Assembly: GCF_932526225.1 (NCBI RefSeq)
Contig: NC_064044.1
Span: 2,053,001 to 2,117,000 of the forward strand
From: Nematostella vectensis
Taxonomy: Eukaryota > Cnidaria > Anthozoa > Actiniaria > Edwardsiidae
Length of the DNA stretch: 64,000 bases
Direction: 5' to 3'
The stretch's first letter is position 1. The number at the start of each line of letters is the position of its first letter. Below the pieces are notes generated by a model. It searched no databases, was not told the origin of the DNA, and saw only the letters and a list, made by a program, of their open reading frames with translations. Made by a program: the position numbers and the translations under genes. Of the stretch, positions 46,001 through 56,455 are shown in pieces.

Positions 46001-49000
46001 TACGCTGAATGTTTAAAAAAAGGGTTTCTATAAGCGGGTAAGTTTTCAACGTGCCATAAATAAGTTGGCCTGAGGTACTCTTGTTTGAAAAGAGTTTAAA
46101 AGTATGTTCAACTTGTTACGCATGTTTTCTTTGCCATATTCACACTAAAGGAAAGGAATTAGTTGGTTCGCGCTCGTTGATCCATTAATTTTCTTTGATT
46201 GAAACAATGTAGGGGACGAGTAGTATTGATGAAGAGGAGGTGAGAAGAAGCTTAGATGAAAGCACCGAAATACATCAACATCTCCGTGAGAAGAACCAAG
46301 AACAACAGCAGCGCATAGAAGAGCTCACATGCGAACTGGAGCTTGCAAAAGGAGAACTCGAGAAGAACCAAGAACAACAGCAGCGCATAGAGGAGTTGAC
46401 ATGCAAATTGGAGCTTGCAAAAGGAGAACTCGAGAGGAACCAAGAACAGCAGCAGCGCATAGGAGAGCTCACATGCGAACTGGAGCTTGCAAAAGTAAAA
46501 CTAGAGAGGAACCAAGAACAACAGCAGCGCATAGGAGAGCTCACATGCGAACTGGAGCTTGCAAAAGGAGAACTCGAGAAGAACCAAGAACAACAGCAGC
46601 GCATAAAGGAGTTGACATGCGAACTGGAGCTTACAAAAGGAGAACTCGAGAAGAACCAAGAACAACAGCAGCGCATAGGAGAGCTCACATGCGAACTTGA
46701 GCTTGCAAAAGGAGAACTCGAGAAGAACCAAGAACAACAGCAGCGCATAAAGGAGCTCACATGCGAACTGGAGCTATCAAAAGGCGAACTCGAGAAGCAA
46801 GGGACTGATGTGAGTCGGTGCAAGCTCAATTATTGTTTACAACAACAACGACAACAACAACAAAATCTGATCAAACTTCTGTTACATAGTTAAACAAAGA
46901 AATAGTTGTCCTAATAGGGTAATAATGTTTTTATGATCTTATTACCAGACACTCGAACTAGAAGTGGAAGAGGCGATGAATAGAATTCGTGAGAGCACCG
47001 AGATACATCAACAACTCCGTGAGAAGAACCAAGAACAACAGCAGCGCATAGAGGAGCTCACATGCGAACTGGAGCTTGCCTACCAAGAGATAAAGAACAC
47101 AGAAGAGCGAGTAAGTGAAGGGAAAATAGGGATGTTTCCTATTCAAAACAATATATATTATTAGGATACATTGTTTGTTTATGAAAATGGACAGACTTTG
47201 ATCAAGAAAATTAATTTTTCAGAAAAATGTTGAAATCAGTGAAGAACTCAATACTCTGAAGGCAGACCTCGATAGAGCAAAATATGACAATTTAAAACTC
47301 GCTAATGACCGTAAGGAAGAAAACGATCGACAAAATGAAACCATTCGTACATTACAAGGTGAGTACGTGTACTCTAGAAATGACAGTCTCTACTTTAAGA
47401 GTGTCCATGTATCAATTTAATTTTTACCTATGAATCCACGCCTTGACTTCAATTGACCACGGAAAATACTGTTTCCCAATGTAGAAAAGCTGAAGTCGAT
47501 AACTTCAAGCCTTGAGGAGACAAAGGTATGGATTGGCTGGGTGTGGGTGATTATGATTAACTGTAAATAAACTTTTTACATTTCCCCTCCTGCTTGTTAA
47601 GAAGATTATGATTGTATCTGAGGATGATGGCGATTTTGATTATGATGGTGGATATTTTGATGGTGGTGGTGTTGATGATAATGATTGTGATGATGGTGAA
47701 TATTTTGGTGGTGGTGTTTATGATGATGATTGTGATGACGAAGATGATGATGGTGATTATATTGATGGTGGTGGTGTTTATGATAATGATTGTGGTGATG
47801 ATGATGATGATAATGATGATCATGATGATGATCATGATGATGATCATGATGATGGTAGGGAATATTATAATGTTGATAATGATTATTTAATCATTGATTG
47901 TATTGATTTCATGCAGAAAACATGTGATATCTACGAAGAAGAGGCGAAAAAAAGAGTACATGAAAGCACCGAGAAACATCAACAACTCCGCGAGAAGAAC
48001 CAAGAACAACAGCAGCGCATAGAGGGGTTGACCTGCGAACTGGAGCTAGCAAAAGGAGAACTCGACAAGAACCAAGAACAACAGCAGCGCATAGAGGAGC
48101 TGACATGCGAACTGGAGCTTGCAAAAGGAGAACTCGAGAAGAACCAAGAACAACAGCAGCGCATAAAGGAGTTGACATGCGAACTGGAGCTTGCAAAAGG
48201 AGAACTCGAGAAGTACCAAGAACAACAGCAGCGCATAAAGGAGTTGACATGCGAACTGGAGCTTGCAAAAGTAGAACTCGGGAGGAACAAAGAACAGCAA
48301 CAGCGCATAGAGGAGTTGACATGCGAACTGGAGCTTGCAAAAGGAGAACTCGAGAAGAACCAAGAACAACAGCAGCGCATAAAGGAGTTGACATGCGAAC
48401 TGGAGCTTGCAAAAGTAGAACTCGGGAGGAACAAAGAACAGCAACAGCGCATAGAGGAGTTGACATGCGAACTGGAGCTTGCAAAAGGAGAACTCGAGAA
48501 GAACCAAGAACAACAGCAGCGCATAGAAGAGCTCACATGCGAACTGGAGCTAGCAAAAGGAGAACTCGAGAAGCAAGGGGCTGACGTGAGTGTGATCAAA
48601 CTCATCAAGTTAATTATTAGATTTACTGTTTACAAAAAAAAACACTTCAACTTATGTTACTTAAAGAAAGAATTAGTTTACCTAATAACGTAATAATGTT
48701 TAATGATCTTACCAGACACCCGAACTAGAAGTGGAAGAGGCGAGGAATAGAATTCGTGAGAGCACCGAGATACATCAGCAACTCCGTGAGAAGAACCAAG
48801 AACAACAGCAGCGCATAGAGGAGCTGACATGCGAACTGGAGCTTGCCTACCAAGAGATAAAGAACACAGAGGAGCGAGTAAGTAAAGCTTGGAGGAACAG
48901 AAGTAGGGATATTGTTTCACTTTCAAGACAATCTCTACATAATATCAATTGCTATGGCGATATACTTATTCACTATGTATCCTTCAAAAATTGCTATGAC

Positions 49001-52000
49001 CATCATCAAACTAACAAAAAGTATTTAATGGGTTTTTTTTTAGAAAAGTGTTGAAAACAGCGAAGAACTCATCGCCCTGAAGGCAGATCTCGAAAGAGCA
49101 AAATATGACAATTTAAAACTCGCTAATTACCGTAAAGAAGAAAATGATCGACTGAATGAAACCATCCGTACATTACAAGGTGAGGAGCTGTGTACTCTAC
49201 AAATGGCAGCCCCCATTTCAGAACATGTAATAGTAATAGCTCCCGACCCTTTAGTGTCAAATAGCTAGTGAATACTTGAGAAGTGACTGTCCTTATTCAA
49301 TAGCATTCAGGGTAACATTACTGCTTCAACATCCCACCACCCCAATCCTATGTCTAATTTGATAATAAAATAACGATGTAGAGCACTTTTTTTCTGTAGA
49401 CGAGGTGAAGTCATTAACGACCAGGCTTGATGAGACGAAGGTATTAATTTATTGTCTGTGTTTTTGTAGCTTTGTCGTCTTTGATATGATGATGTTCTTA
49501 TTATGATGTTTTGATGATGATAGAGATTGTGGTGGGTGATAGTGAGTCAATTATGATGATTACGATAGTGATGATGATGGTTGTTGCAATGTTGATAATA
49601 ATCATGATGGTGTTGTGATTTGGATGATTATGATGATGGCGACGAATTATGATACCAAGTTTTTGTTGTTGTTGTTCAGCAAAAAAGTGAAGAACTTGCT
49701 GCATGTAAATCTGAACTGAAGAAAGCGAAGGAGGAGATCGAGAAGGCCTGGACATTATACGACAAAGAGAAAGATCGCCTGGAGAAAATCAACTGGCAAA
49801 TGACAGGTATTGATATGTAATGCATTCACTTGCTTGTGAATTGCTGGTGCTCCAGACAAATCTACACACTGATATCAGCATGTAAGAGTTCAGTTAAGAT
49901 GTAATTTTCTTCACAGATGAGCTTCAGGAGAAAGAATTAGAAAATGATCGCCAATATCAAACAATTATTGATTTGAAAGGTGAGTTATAGCTTTGTAATT
50001 TGGTTGAAGAACCTGTTGTTATTGAGATCGTGTCAACTTGTATTTAATAAAGTATGCTGGATTGCTGTATTAAAATTCTAAGATATTAAAATATTAGATT
50101 GACCATGAAGTTGCTTTGTTTCTCAATGTAGATGACCTAAAGTCGTTAATGACAAGGCTTGAGGAGACAAAGGTATGACTTGACTTTGTATGGGTGATAT
50201 TGGCCAAGTTGGCTTGACCGTCTCCTCCTTATGGCGTTTGTGTTGAACATTATGATGCTGATGATAAAGATGATAGTGTTTTTGATAACAATGATAGGGT
50301 GATGGTTGGAGAGCTTGTTGATAGGATAATATATGGTTGGTGCGAGTTGATTCTAAATAAATGTGCTGACTAACACTGATTATAATTCCTCTTTGCTTTG
50401 CAGCAAAATCAGAATGGAAGTGAAGAACTTGCTGCATGTAGATCTGAACTGAAGAAAGCGAAGGAGGAGATCGAGAAGGCCTGGGCATTGTACGACAAAG
50501 AGAAAGATCGCCTGGAGAAACTCAACTGGCAAATGACAGGTAAAGTGCTAAAATGTAGCGATTCAGTCGCATGCGAATATGATAGATTTGTTTGTTAACA
50601 GCATCTCGGATAGAATCTGAATTTTAGTGTGTGTCAGCCACACTACTTCACAAATATTCAAGTAAATAAAAAACTTTCCAAAGCGATCCGTTTGTGCTGT
50701 TTACCTAGTAGATGGGAACCAATTCCTAGAAAGAAGATTTGCGCTAACCCAGGGATAAATACGGCTATCTTGACATTTGATTGAAAAAAAAAATGATCAT
50801 TTATTGTTGGGTTAACAGGCTTTCTTGGAACCCGGCCCTGATGTTGGTATTTAGCTGCATGTAAACTGCTGAAAAAGTCCAGACAGATCGATAAACTTAC
50901 ACCATTAATCTCAATTAAGATGACCTTATCTTCACAGATGAGCTCCAGGAGAAAGAGTTAGAAAATGATCGCCAATATCAAACAATTGTTGATTTGAAAG
51001 GTGAGCTATACTGTTATTATTGGAATTGTTTCAAGGGGTAGGGTATATGATTATATACTGGTACAGCTGCATCAAGATTGAATAAAGATAATAAAGACCT
51101 CAAATAACAAGAGTGAATACATATTTTCTGTAGATGAGCTGAAGTCATTGAAAGCAAGCCCTAAGGAGATAAAGGTAGGATTTGACTTGGTATGGGTGTT
51201 AATGGCCAAGTTGGTAGGACTTGACTTGAAATGGGTGTAAATGGCCAAGTTGGCTTAGTTCCTAGGACTTGACTTGGAATGGGTGATAATGGCCATGTTG
51301 GCTAAGTTGGTAGGACTTGACTTGGAATGGGTGTTAATGGCCAAGTTGGCTAAGTTGGTAGGACTTGACTTGGAATGGGTGATAATGGCCATGTTGGCTA
51401 AGTTGGTAGGACTTGACTTGGAATGGGTGTTAATGGCCAAGTTGATAGGACTTGACTTGAAATGGGTGTAAATGGCCAAGTTGGCTAAGTTCCTAGGACT
51501 TGACTTGAAATGGGTGATAATGGCCATGTTGGCTAAGTTGATAGGACTTGACTTGAAATGGGCGTTAATGGCCAAGTTGGCTAAGTTCGTAGGACTTGAC
51601 CCTTTTGATCTGGTATCTAATCTTATTCAACCTGCCCAAATAAGCAGCCATGTTTGGACTATTATTTCATTAATTTTTACGACAAAGATGGTGATAATGA
51701 TGATGATAGTTTTGATGGTTGTTGTGAGGTCATTCGAAATGAATGTGCTGAGTAACATTGATTGTCATTCCTCTTTCCTTTTTTAGCAAAATCAGAATGG
51801 ATTAAGTGAAGAACTTGCTGCATGTAAATCTGAACTGGAGAAAGCGAAGGAGGAGATCGAGAAAGCCTGGGCATTATACGATAAAGAGAAAGATCGCCTG
51901 GAAAAAATCAACTGGCAAATGACAGGTAAAGTGCTGATATGTAATGCATTCACTTGCTTGTGAAGTGCTAAAATAGTACAGACAGATTTGCAGACTTAAA

Positions 52001-55000
52001 CCATTAAATTAGATTTCAATTAAGGTGACCTTTTCTTCACAGATGAGCTCCAGGAGAAAGAGTTAGAAAATGATCGCCAGTATCAAAAAATTGTTGATTT
52101 GAAAGGTGAGTTTGCTAGGAATTGTTTTAAAGAGTTAATATAATGTGTGCTGAAGTTGCTGTATTAGGACCATGTTTTAAGATTATTTAAAAAAACTCAG
52201 ATTAACCATGGAGTATACAATTTTTCTCAATGTAGATGAGCTGAAATCGTTAACTGCAAGCCTTGAAGAGAGGAAGGTAGGACTTGACTGGCTATGGATG
52301 GTTTTGACTGGATTGGCTCGCGTTGCCCCCTTTTCACTCCCCCTTATGGTTATAGTGATGATAATTATGATGATGGTGTTTATGATGGCAGAGATATCGG
52401 TGATGATGATTTTGATTATGACAATCATGATTATGATTATGATTATAATATTTTAAATATTTATTTTGGTATGCTGCTGCCGATGCTAATTATAATAACA
52501 ACGATGATGATGACGATTGTGATGATGACGATTGTGATGATGATAGCTTTGATAGTTGCTGTGAGGTGATTCTAAATGACTGCTGAGTAACATTTATTAT
52601 CATTTCTCTTTCCTTTTTCAGCAAAATCAGAATGGTAGTGAAGAACTTGCTACATGTAGATCTGAACTGGAGAAAGCAAAGGGGGAGATCGAGAAGGCCT
52701 GGACATTATACGACAAAGAGAAAGATCGCCTGGAAAAACTCAACGGCCAATTAATAGGTAAAGTGCTGGTATAATGGATTCAGTCGCATGTAATATGCTC
52801 TCAGGCATTTTTATGATAGTTACAGACTGCAGTCTTTTTGAAACATTGATGGTTTCGCTTTGCATTGGTTTACCTACCCTTCATGTCATATGACCATGTT
52901 CTCAATACAGACGAGCTGAAGTCTTTAACATCTGTTCTTGATGAGATGAAGAAAGAGTCCGAAAATGATGCTCAGTGTCAAAAAATTCTTGATTTGAAAG
53001 GTGAGTTGTAATGAGTGATGAAGGAATTCCAGAAACTGTTCCAGAGGACGAAGTATCCAGTTAGCTAACTGTTATATGTGTTCCCCATCTCAATGCTTTC
53101 TGTGTTGTATTTGTCTGTAGGCAAGCAAAAAGACCTAAGTATCCGGTTAGCTAACTGTTATATGTGTTCCCCATCTCAAATGCTTTCTGTGTTGTATTTG
53201 TCTGTAGGCAAGCAAGAAGACCTAAGTATCCAGTTAGCTAACCGTAACATGCAGATCATGGAGCTGCAGTGCACGGCCTACAAACAGGAAGACACCATCG
53301 CACTCTTGAACAGGGAAGTGGAGTACCAGCGGAAACGAGCTGAGAACATGGCAAATGATGCAAATAAGCTGAGAGAGGAGCGGGAGAGAAAGAAGTAAGC
53401 ATGTGGATAGTGATGCCGTGATGCTGACTATGATGATGATAATAGGGACGATCATGATTATGATGGTAATTACTGATAAACTCTTTTCCTTATCTCTTGT
53501 CCTCTCAGAGATGCTGCCGCCGCTGACGGAGGAGGGGTCGTGTCTTCTGTCGCTGTCTTCACGCTCAAAGCAAAGGTTATTGAGCTGGAGAAGATGGTTG
53601 AGAAACTTAAAAAAGAAAATGAGCACCTAGAGAGAGACAGGGATCATCAAGCTCTGTTGAAGACTGACAGGGGGTAAGATTGTGCTAATATAGATCACAG
53701 ACCGTCAGACAAGGGGTAAGGGTGTGTTAGTATAGATCACAGACCGTCAGACAAGGGGTAAGGGTGTGTTAGTATAGATCATAGACCGTAAGTCAAGGGT
53801 TAAGGGTGTGATATTATAGATCACAGACCGTCAGACAAGGGGTAAGGGTGTGTTAGTATAGATCACAGACCGTCAGACAAGGGGTAAGGGTGTGTTAGTA
53901 TAGATCACAGACCGTCAGACAAGGGGGTAAGGGTGTGTAATATAGATCACAGACCGTAAGACAAGGGTTAAGGGTGTGTTAGTATAAATCACAGACCGTC
54001 AGATAAGGGCTAAGGGTGTGTTAGTATAGATCACAGACCGTCAGACAAGTGGTAAGATTGTGCTAATATAGATCACAGGCCGTCAGACAAGGGGGTATGG
54101 GCGTTTTAGTATAGATCACTGTTCGTCAGACAAGGAGGTAAGGGTGTGTCAGTATAGATCACAGATCGTCAGACAATTGGTAAGGGTGTGTTAGTATAGA
54201 TCACAGATCGTCTGACAAGGGGTAAGGGTTTGTTAATATAGATCACAGACCGTAAGACAAGAGGTAAGGGTGTGTTAGTATAGATCACAGACCGACAGAC
54301 AAGGGGTAAGGGTGTGTTAGTATAGATCACAGACCGTCAGACAAGGGGTAAGGGTGTGTTAGTATAGATTACAGACCGTAAGTCAAGGGTTAAGGGTGTG
54401 ATAGTATAGATCACAGACCGTCAGACAAGGGGTGAGGGTGTGTTAGTATAGATCACAGACCGTCAGACAAGGGGTAAGGGTGTGTTAGTATAGATCACAG
54501 ACCGTCAGACAAGGGGTAAGGGTGTGTTAGTATAGATCACAGACCGTCAGAAAAGGGGTAAGGGTGTGTTAGTATAGATCACAGACCGTAATACAAGGGT
54601 TAAGGGTGTGTTAGTATAGATCACAGACCGTCAGACAAGGGGTAAGGGTGTGTTAGTATAGATCACAGTCCGTCAGACAAGGGGGTAAGGGTGTGTTAGT
54701 ATAGATCACAGACCGTCAGACAAGGGGTAAGGGTGTGTTAGTATAGATCACAGACCGTCAGACAAGGCGGTAAGGGTGTGTTAGTATAGATCACAGACCG
54801 TAATACAAGGGTTAAGGGTGTGTTAGTATAGATCACAGACCGTCAGACAAGGGGTAAGGGTGTGTTAGTATAGATCACAGTCCGTCAGACAAGGGGGTAA
54901 GGGTGTGTTAGTATAGATCACAGTCCGCCAGACAAGGGGGTAAGTGTGTGTTAGTATAGATCACAGACCGTCAGAAAAGGGGTAAGGGTGTGTTAGTATA

Positions 55001-56330
55001 GATCACAGACCGTCAGACAAGGGGTAAGGGTGTGTTAGTATAGATCACAGACCGTCAGACAAGGGGTAAGGGTGTGTTAGTATAGATCACAGACCGTCAG
55101 ACAAGGCGGTAAGGGTGTGTTAGTATAGATCACAGACCGTAATACAAGGGTTAAGGGTGTGTTAGTATAGATCACAGACCGTCAGACAAGGGGTAAGGGT
55201 GTGTTAGTATAGATCACAGTCCGTCAGACAAGGGGGTAAGGGTGTGTTAGTATAGATCACAGTCCGCCAGACAAGGGGGTAAGTGTGTGTTAGTATAGAT
55301 CACAGACCGTAATACAAGGGTTAAGGGTGTGTTAGTATAGATCACAGACCGTCAGACAAGTGGTAAGATTGTGCTAATATAGATCACAGGCCGTCAGACA
55401 AGGGGTAAGGGTTTGTTAGTATTGATCACAGACCGGTGGTAGGTTTGCTGGTATAGAATCACCCGACCATCCTTAATACATCCAGTACATTGTGCTTAAT
55501 AATTAAATTCGAAATTGACATTTGTACTTCGTTGTACCTTTATCCAGACACCAGATTAGACGCCTCGAGGGAGAGATCTACCAGTTGCAAGGGAAGCTGC
55601 GAAAATATCGAGGCGAAAGACCTGTATTAGGTGAGGGCTAGCTGAGGGCGCTAAACACAAAAAAAGTGATTTACAACAAAGAACGTGCTCACTTGATATC
55701 TAAGAACTCATTTAGCTCATTAGGCTAGAAGTATGTAGTTGTAACAGTAGTTTTGTAAAGCTTTACGATAATCTAGATTCCGTCTGGCACACGTACCTAA
55801 ATACAGCTAGTTAGTTCAAATGGGGTGTTTTCCAGAAACGAAGCGACCTCTCAAAGGCAACGGACGACGCCGCCGCCGAGGGCAATAGAATAAAAGAAAG
55901 TGTGTTCGCGCTTGGCGATCAATCCCAAGCTATTTGCGATGGAATAAGCATGACATTATGGTCAGGAACAGATGAAAATAAACTAAGGACATTACTGTCC
56001 ACTATATCGATAGACCGTGAAACTTTTCACTTCGTGCTCTGGAGAAAAACGACTTAAATGTACCATACCGAACGTATTCTATTGAATTCTTAATCCATTT
56101 CCATGATTTGGTGAACGTTTTGTTATATTTATTTCACAGAGACGAGCAACAGACTTCAAGATGTAGCTCAGGAGTCCGATTTATCAACAATCAAGTCCAA
56201 ATCCGCACAGGAGCTTGAGGCGGAAAACCGGCGCGCGCATTCCAGTTGGCTATCTCCTTCCAAGACCAAGGACTTAATGGAAAAGGAGTCGCCACTGGAG
56301 CAACTCCAAGACCAATGTAAACAACAATAG
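27877..56330 (+). CDS. CENP-E-like kinesin, 49 coding exons
   Basis: A kinesin motor is followed by a very long coiled coil. I traced 49 coding exons whose GT/AG borders and phases all agree. They total 6720 bases, or 2239 residues, against roughly 2700 for human CENP-E. The N-terminus reads [16 protein letters not shown]. Motor motifs are the P-loop GQTASGKT, switch I NERSSRSH and switch II DLAGSE. The neck is followed by RRETWCPG, a CENP-E-like segment. The tail is almost all coiled coil and ends QCKQQ, matching a C-terminal CaaX box. Human CENP-E is farnesylated at such a box. CENP-E carries chromosomes to microtubule plus ends at kinetochores, so the same role is inferred. The tail contains a 24-residue repeat and duplicated exon sets. 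Exon coordinates are in the entries below. Confidence 0.9.
28787..30500 (+). other. Kinesin introns 2-4, mostly plain
   Basis: AT-rich intron sequence around exons 29350-29439 and 30072-30190. I see no RNA gene or mobile element in it. Confidence 0.5.
30905..31565 (-). mobile_element. 5'-truncated LINE (CR1/L2-like reverse transcriptase end)
   Basis: On the minus strand the segment near 31510-31420 reads [18 protein letters not shown] and [12 protein letters not shown], the late part of a non-LTR reverse transcriptase. After a frame change comes [20 protein letters not shown]. The end reads [20 protein letters not shown], typical of the C-terminus of CR1/L2-type elements, stopping near 30928. 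Only about 200 residues remain. It lies in kinesin intron 5, opposite in direction to the gene. Confidence 0.82.
31648..32665. mobile_element. Foldback-like TIR element with internal tandem repeats
   Basis: Ends CAGTACCGCTC (31648) and GAGCGGTACTG (to 32665) are inverted, with TA outside both. Subterminal TTCGCGAA palindromes are clustered at both ends. The interior has about six tandem copies of about 140 bp (AAGCGATCGGCATTCCCTCC, then CTAGCAGTT and CACACATTCGAAAATCTTCG). No transposase frame is present. It lies in kinesin intron 5. Confidence 0.75.
32992..33242. mobile_element. MITE with 28-bp terminal inverted repeats
   Basis: TAAAGCCGCATTGTCACCAG and following bases at 32992 match the inverse of the right end at 33215-33242, with two mismatches in about 28. 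251 bp, non-coding, in kinesin intron 6. Confidence 0.82.
34320..35402 (+). repeat. 32-bp intronic minisatellite
   Basis: About 33 units of CATACCACACCCTCCCCCC plus ATAGATTCATATT, between kinesin exons 8 and 9. Frames through it are not genes. Confidence 0.95.
35945..36075 (+). repeat. 22-bp intronic minisatellite
   Basis: About six units of AATCACGCGACTTGCACCAA-G, some with CACGTGAC. It begins 12 bases after the donor of kinesin exon 10. Confidence 0.9.
37335..38060 (+). repeat. 31-bp intronic minisatellite
   Basis: About 23 units of TACCCTAAGCATAAGGAGCA plus CAATGGCGTAA, between kinesin exons 12 and 13. Confidence 0.95.
38094..42344 (+). CDS. Kinesin neck and first coil exons 13-21
   Basis: Exons: 38094-38165, 38345-38383, 38798-38833, 39463-39552, 39875-40050, 40540-40585, 41261-41497, 41944-42025, 42304-42344. 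Exon 13 starts [20 protein letters not shown], the usual neck coil. Exon 17 opens [20 protein letters not shown] and is otherwise Pro/Glu-rich and probably disordered. Exon 19 starts the long coil and holds the first, diverged form of the later repeat ([20 protein letters not shown]). The small exons 14, 15 and 21 (39, 36 and 41 bases) are supported mainly by splice sites and phase. Confidence 0.82.
38870..39300 (+). repeat. Intronic minisatellite of about 66 bp
   Basis: About six units of CCTATCAACACGTTTCCTTG plus CAAAGCCCTATCTTACC and a CCTTA-rich link. In the intron before exon 16. Confidence 0.88.
40140..40360 (+). repeat. G-rich intronic repeat
   Basis: Four copies of AAGACATTGTACTGAGG, each followed by runs of 7-13 G. 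G-quadruplex formation on the coding strand is plausible. Confidence 0.8.
41520..41860 (+). repeat. CCTCA/CCTTA pyrimidine-rich intronic repeat
   Basis: Degenerate CTCACCTCACCTTACCTC array directly after the donor of exon 19. Confidence 0.85.
42560..42780 (+). repeat. GAT-rich intronic repeat
   Basis: Short runs of GATGATGATG between exons 21 and 22. Similar GAT-rich introns occur at 45120-45430, 47605-47880, 49490-49650 and 52340-52560, each after a 41-base DELK-type exon, marking them as copies of one duplicated intron. Confidence 0.8.
42957..43907 (+). CDS. Kinesin exon 22: 24-residue coil repeats
   Basis: A 951-base exon (317 residues) starting [16 protein letters not shown]. It holds about eleven units of a 72-base repeat with consensus [23 protein letters not shown], all in coiled-coil register. 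Units are nearly identical, with alternating KGELEKNQ and KVELERNK forms, so they arose recently by unequal exchange. The long open frames on the other strand and other frames are shadows of this repeat. Confidence 0.88.
44047..46809 (+). CDS. Kinesin exons 23-27, coil module and second repeat block
   Basis: Exons: 44047-44208, 44359-44494, 45042-45082, 45497-45619, 46213-46809. They encode, in order, [17 protein letters not shown]..., [20 protein letters not shown]..., [31 protein letters not shown]... and a second block of the 24-residue repeat starting [20 protein letters not shown] (199 residues). Exons of 162, 136 and 41 bases recur later with the same lengths and phases. Confidence 0.85.
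46949..49440 (+). CDS. Kinesin exons 28-34, duplicated coil modules
   Basis: Exons: 46949-47110, 47223-47358, 47485-47525, 47917-48585, 48716-48877, 49044-49179, 49400-49440. The set of 162, 136 and 41 bases appears twice here and once before (exons 23-25). Between the two sets is a third 24-residue repeat exon of 669 bases starting [18 protein letters not shown]. Introns between copies also match, each 41-base exon being followed by GAT-rich intron sequence, so whole exon-intron blocks were duplicated. Confidence 0.86.
49680..53000 (+). CDS. Kinesin exons 35-45, second family of coil modules
   Basis: Exons: 49680-49806, 49917-49979, 50132-50172, 50404-50539, 50938-51000, 51134-51174, 51787-51925, 52043-52105, 52236-52276, 52622-52757, 52911-53000. 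A three-exon unit of about 136, 63 and 41 bases repeats. It encodes [20 protein letters not shown]...NWQMT, then [15 protein letters not shown]..., then [12 protein letters not shown]. Exon 45 fuses the last two types and ends the series. The truncated copy at 110-851 derives from this part. Confidence 0.87.
51175..51605 (+). repeat. Intronic minisatellite shared with 155-600
   Basis: About nine units of GGACTTGACTTGGAATGGGT plus GATAATGGCCATGTTGGCTAAG. Source of the copy at the left end of the window. Confidence 0.88.
53040..53220 (+). repeat. Duplicated acceptor region of exon 46
   Basis: A unit of about 86 bases holding the intron end (TTGTATTTGTCTGTAG) and the exon start (GCAAGCAAAAAGACCTAAGT) occurs twice, with a third partial copy of its exon part before. 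The first acceptor lies at 53121. Only the second leads into a long open exon. Confidence 0.8.
53208..55630 (+). CDS. Kinesin exons 46-48, unique coil
   Basis: Exons: 53208-53394, 53509-53673, 55548-55630. They encode [20 protein letters not shown]..., [20 protein letters not shown]... with a Lys/Glu coil, and [20 protein letters not shown]. These do not belong to the repeated sets. The last intron but one is a 1.8-kb minisatellite. Exon 46 has a duplicated acceptor upstream at about 53122. Confidence 0.86.
53671..55440 (+). repeat. 41-bp intronic minisatellite carrying donor-like words
   Basis: About 43 units of TAAGGGTGTGTTAGTATAGA plus TCACAGACCGTCAGACAAGGGG. The first unit overlaps the donor of exon 47, so each unit repeats an AGGGGTAAG word like the true splice donor. 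Confidence 0.95.
55836..55888 (+). CDS. Alternative last exon with Arg-rich end
   Basis: Acceptor GTTTTCCAG, phase matching exon 48. Encodes [17 protein letters not shown] then TAG at 55886-55888, with AATAAA directly after (55889-55894). Used instead of 56140-56330 it would give a basic tail without the CaaX box. Both last exons begin with the same Glu-Thr. Confidence 0.55.
56140..56330 (+). CDS. Kinesin last exon with C-terminal CKQQ
   Basis: Acceptor ATTTCACAG. Encodes [20 protein letters not shown]..., later [15 protein letters not shown] and CKQQ, with TAG at 56328-56330. C-K-Q-Q fits a CaaX prenylation signal with Gln last, which favours farnesyl transfer. AATAAA-like signals follow near 56638. 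Confidence 0.8.
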
Positions 56331-56455
56331 ACGGTCTCTGTGGACCCCACTGGAACAATTCCAAGACCAATGTAAACAACAATAGACGGTCTCTGTGGAC
56401 CCCACTGGAACAATTCCTAGACCAATGCAAACAGCAATCGGCGGTCCCTGGCGAT
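56287..56455 (+). repeat. Triplicated end of the kinesin coding sequence
   Basis: A unit of about 66 bases (CCACTGGAGCAACTCCAAGA, CCAATGTAAACAACAATAG, ACGGTCTCTGTGGACC) is present three times. The first copy ends the coding frame ([11 protein letters not shown] and stop). The next two are in the 3' untranslated region and the third has lost the stop codon. Confidence 0.88.
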
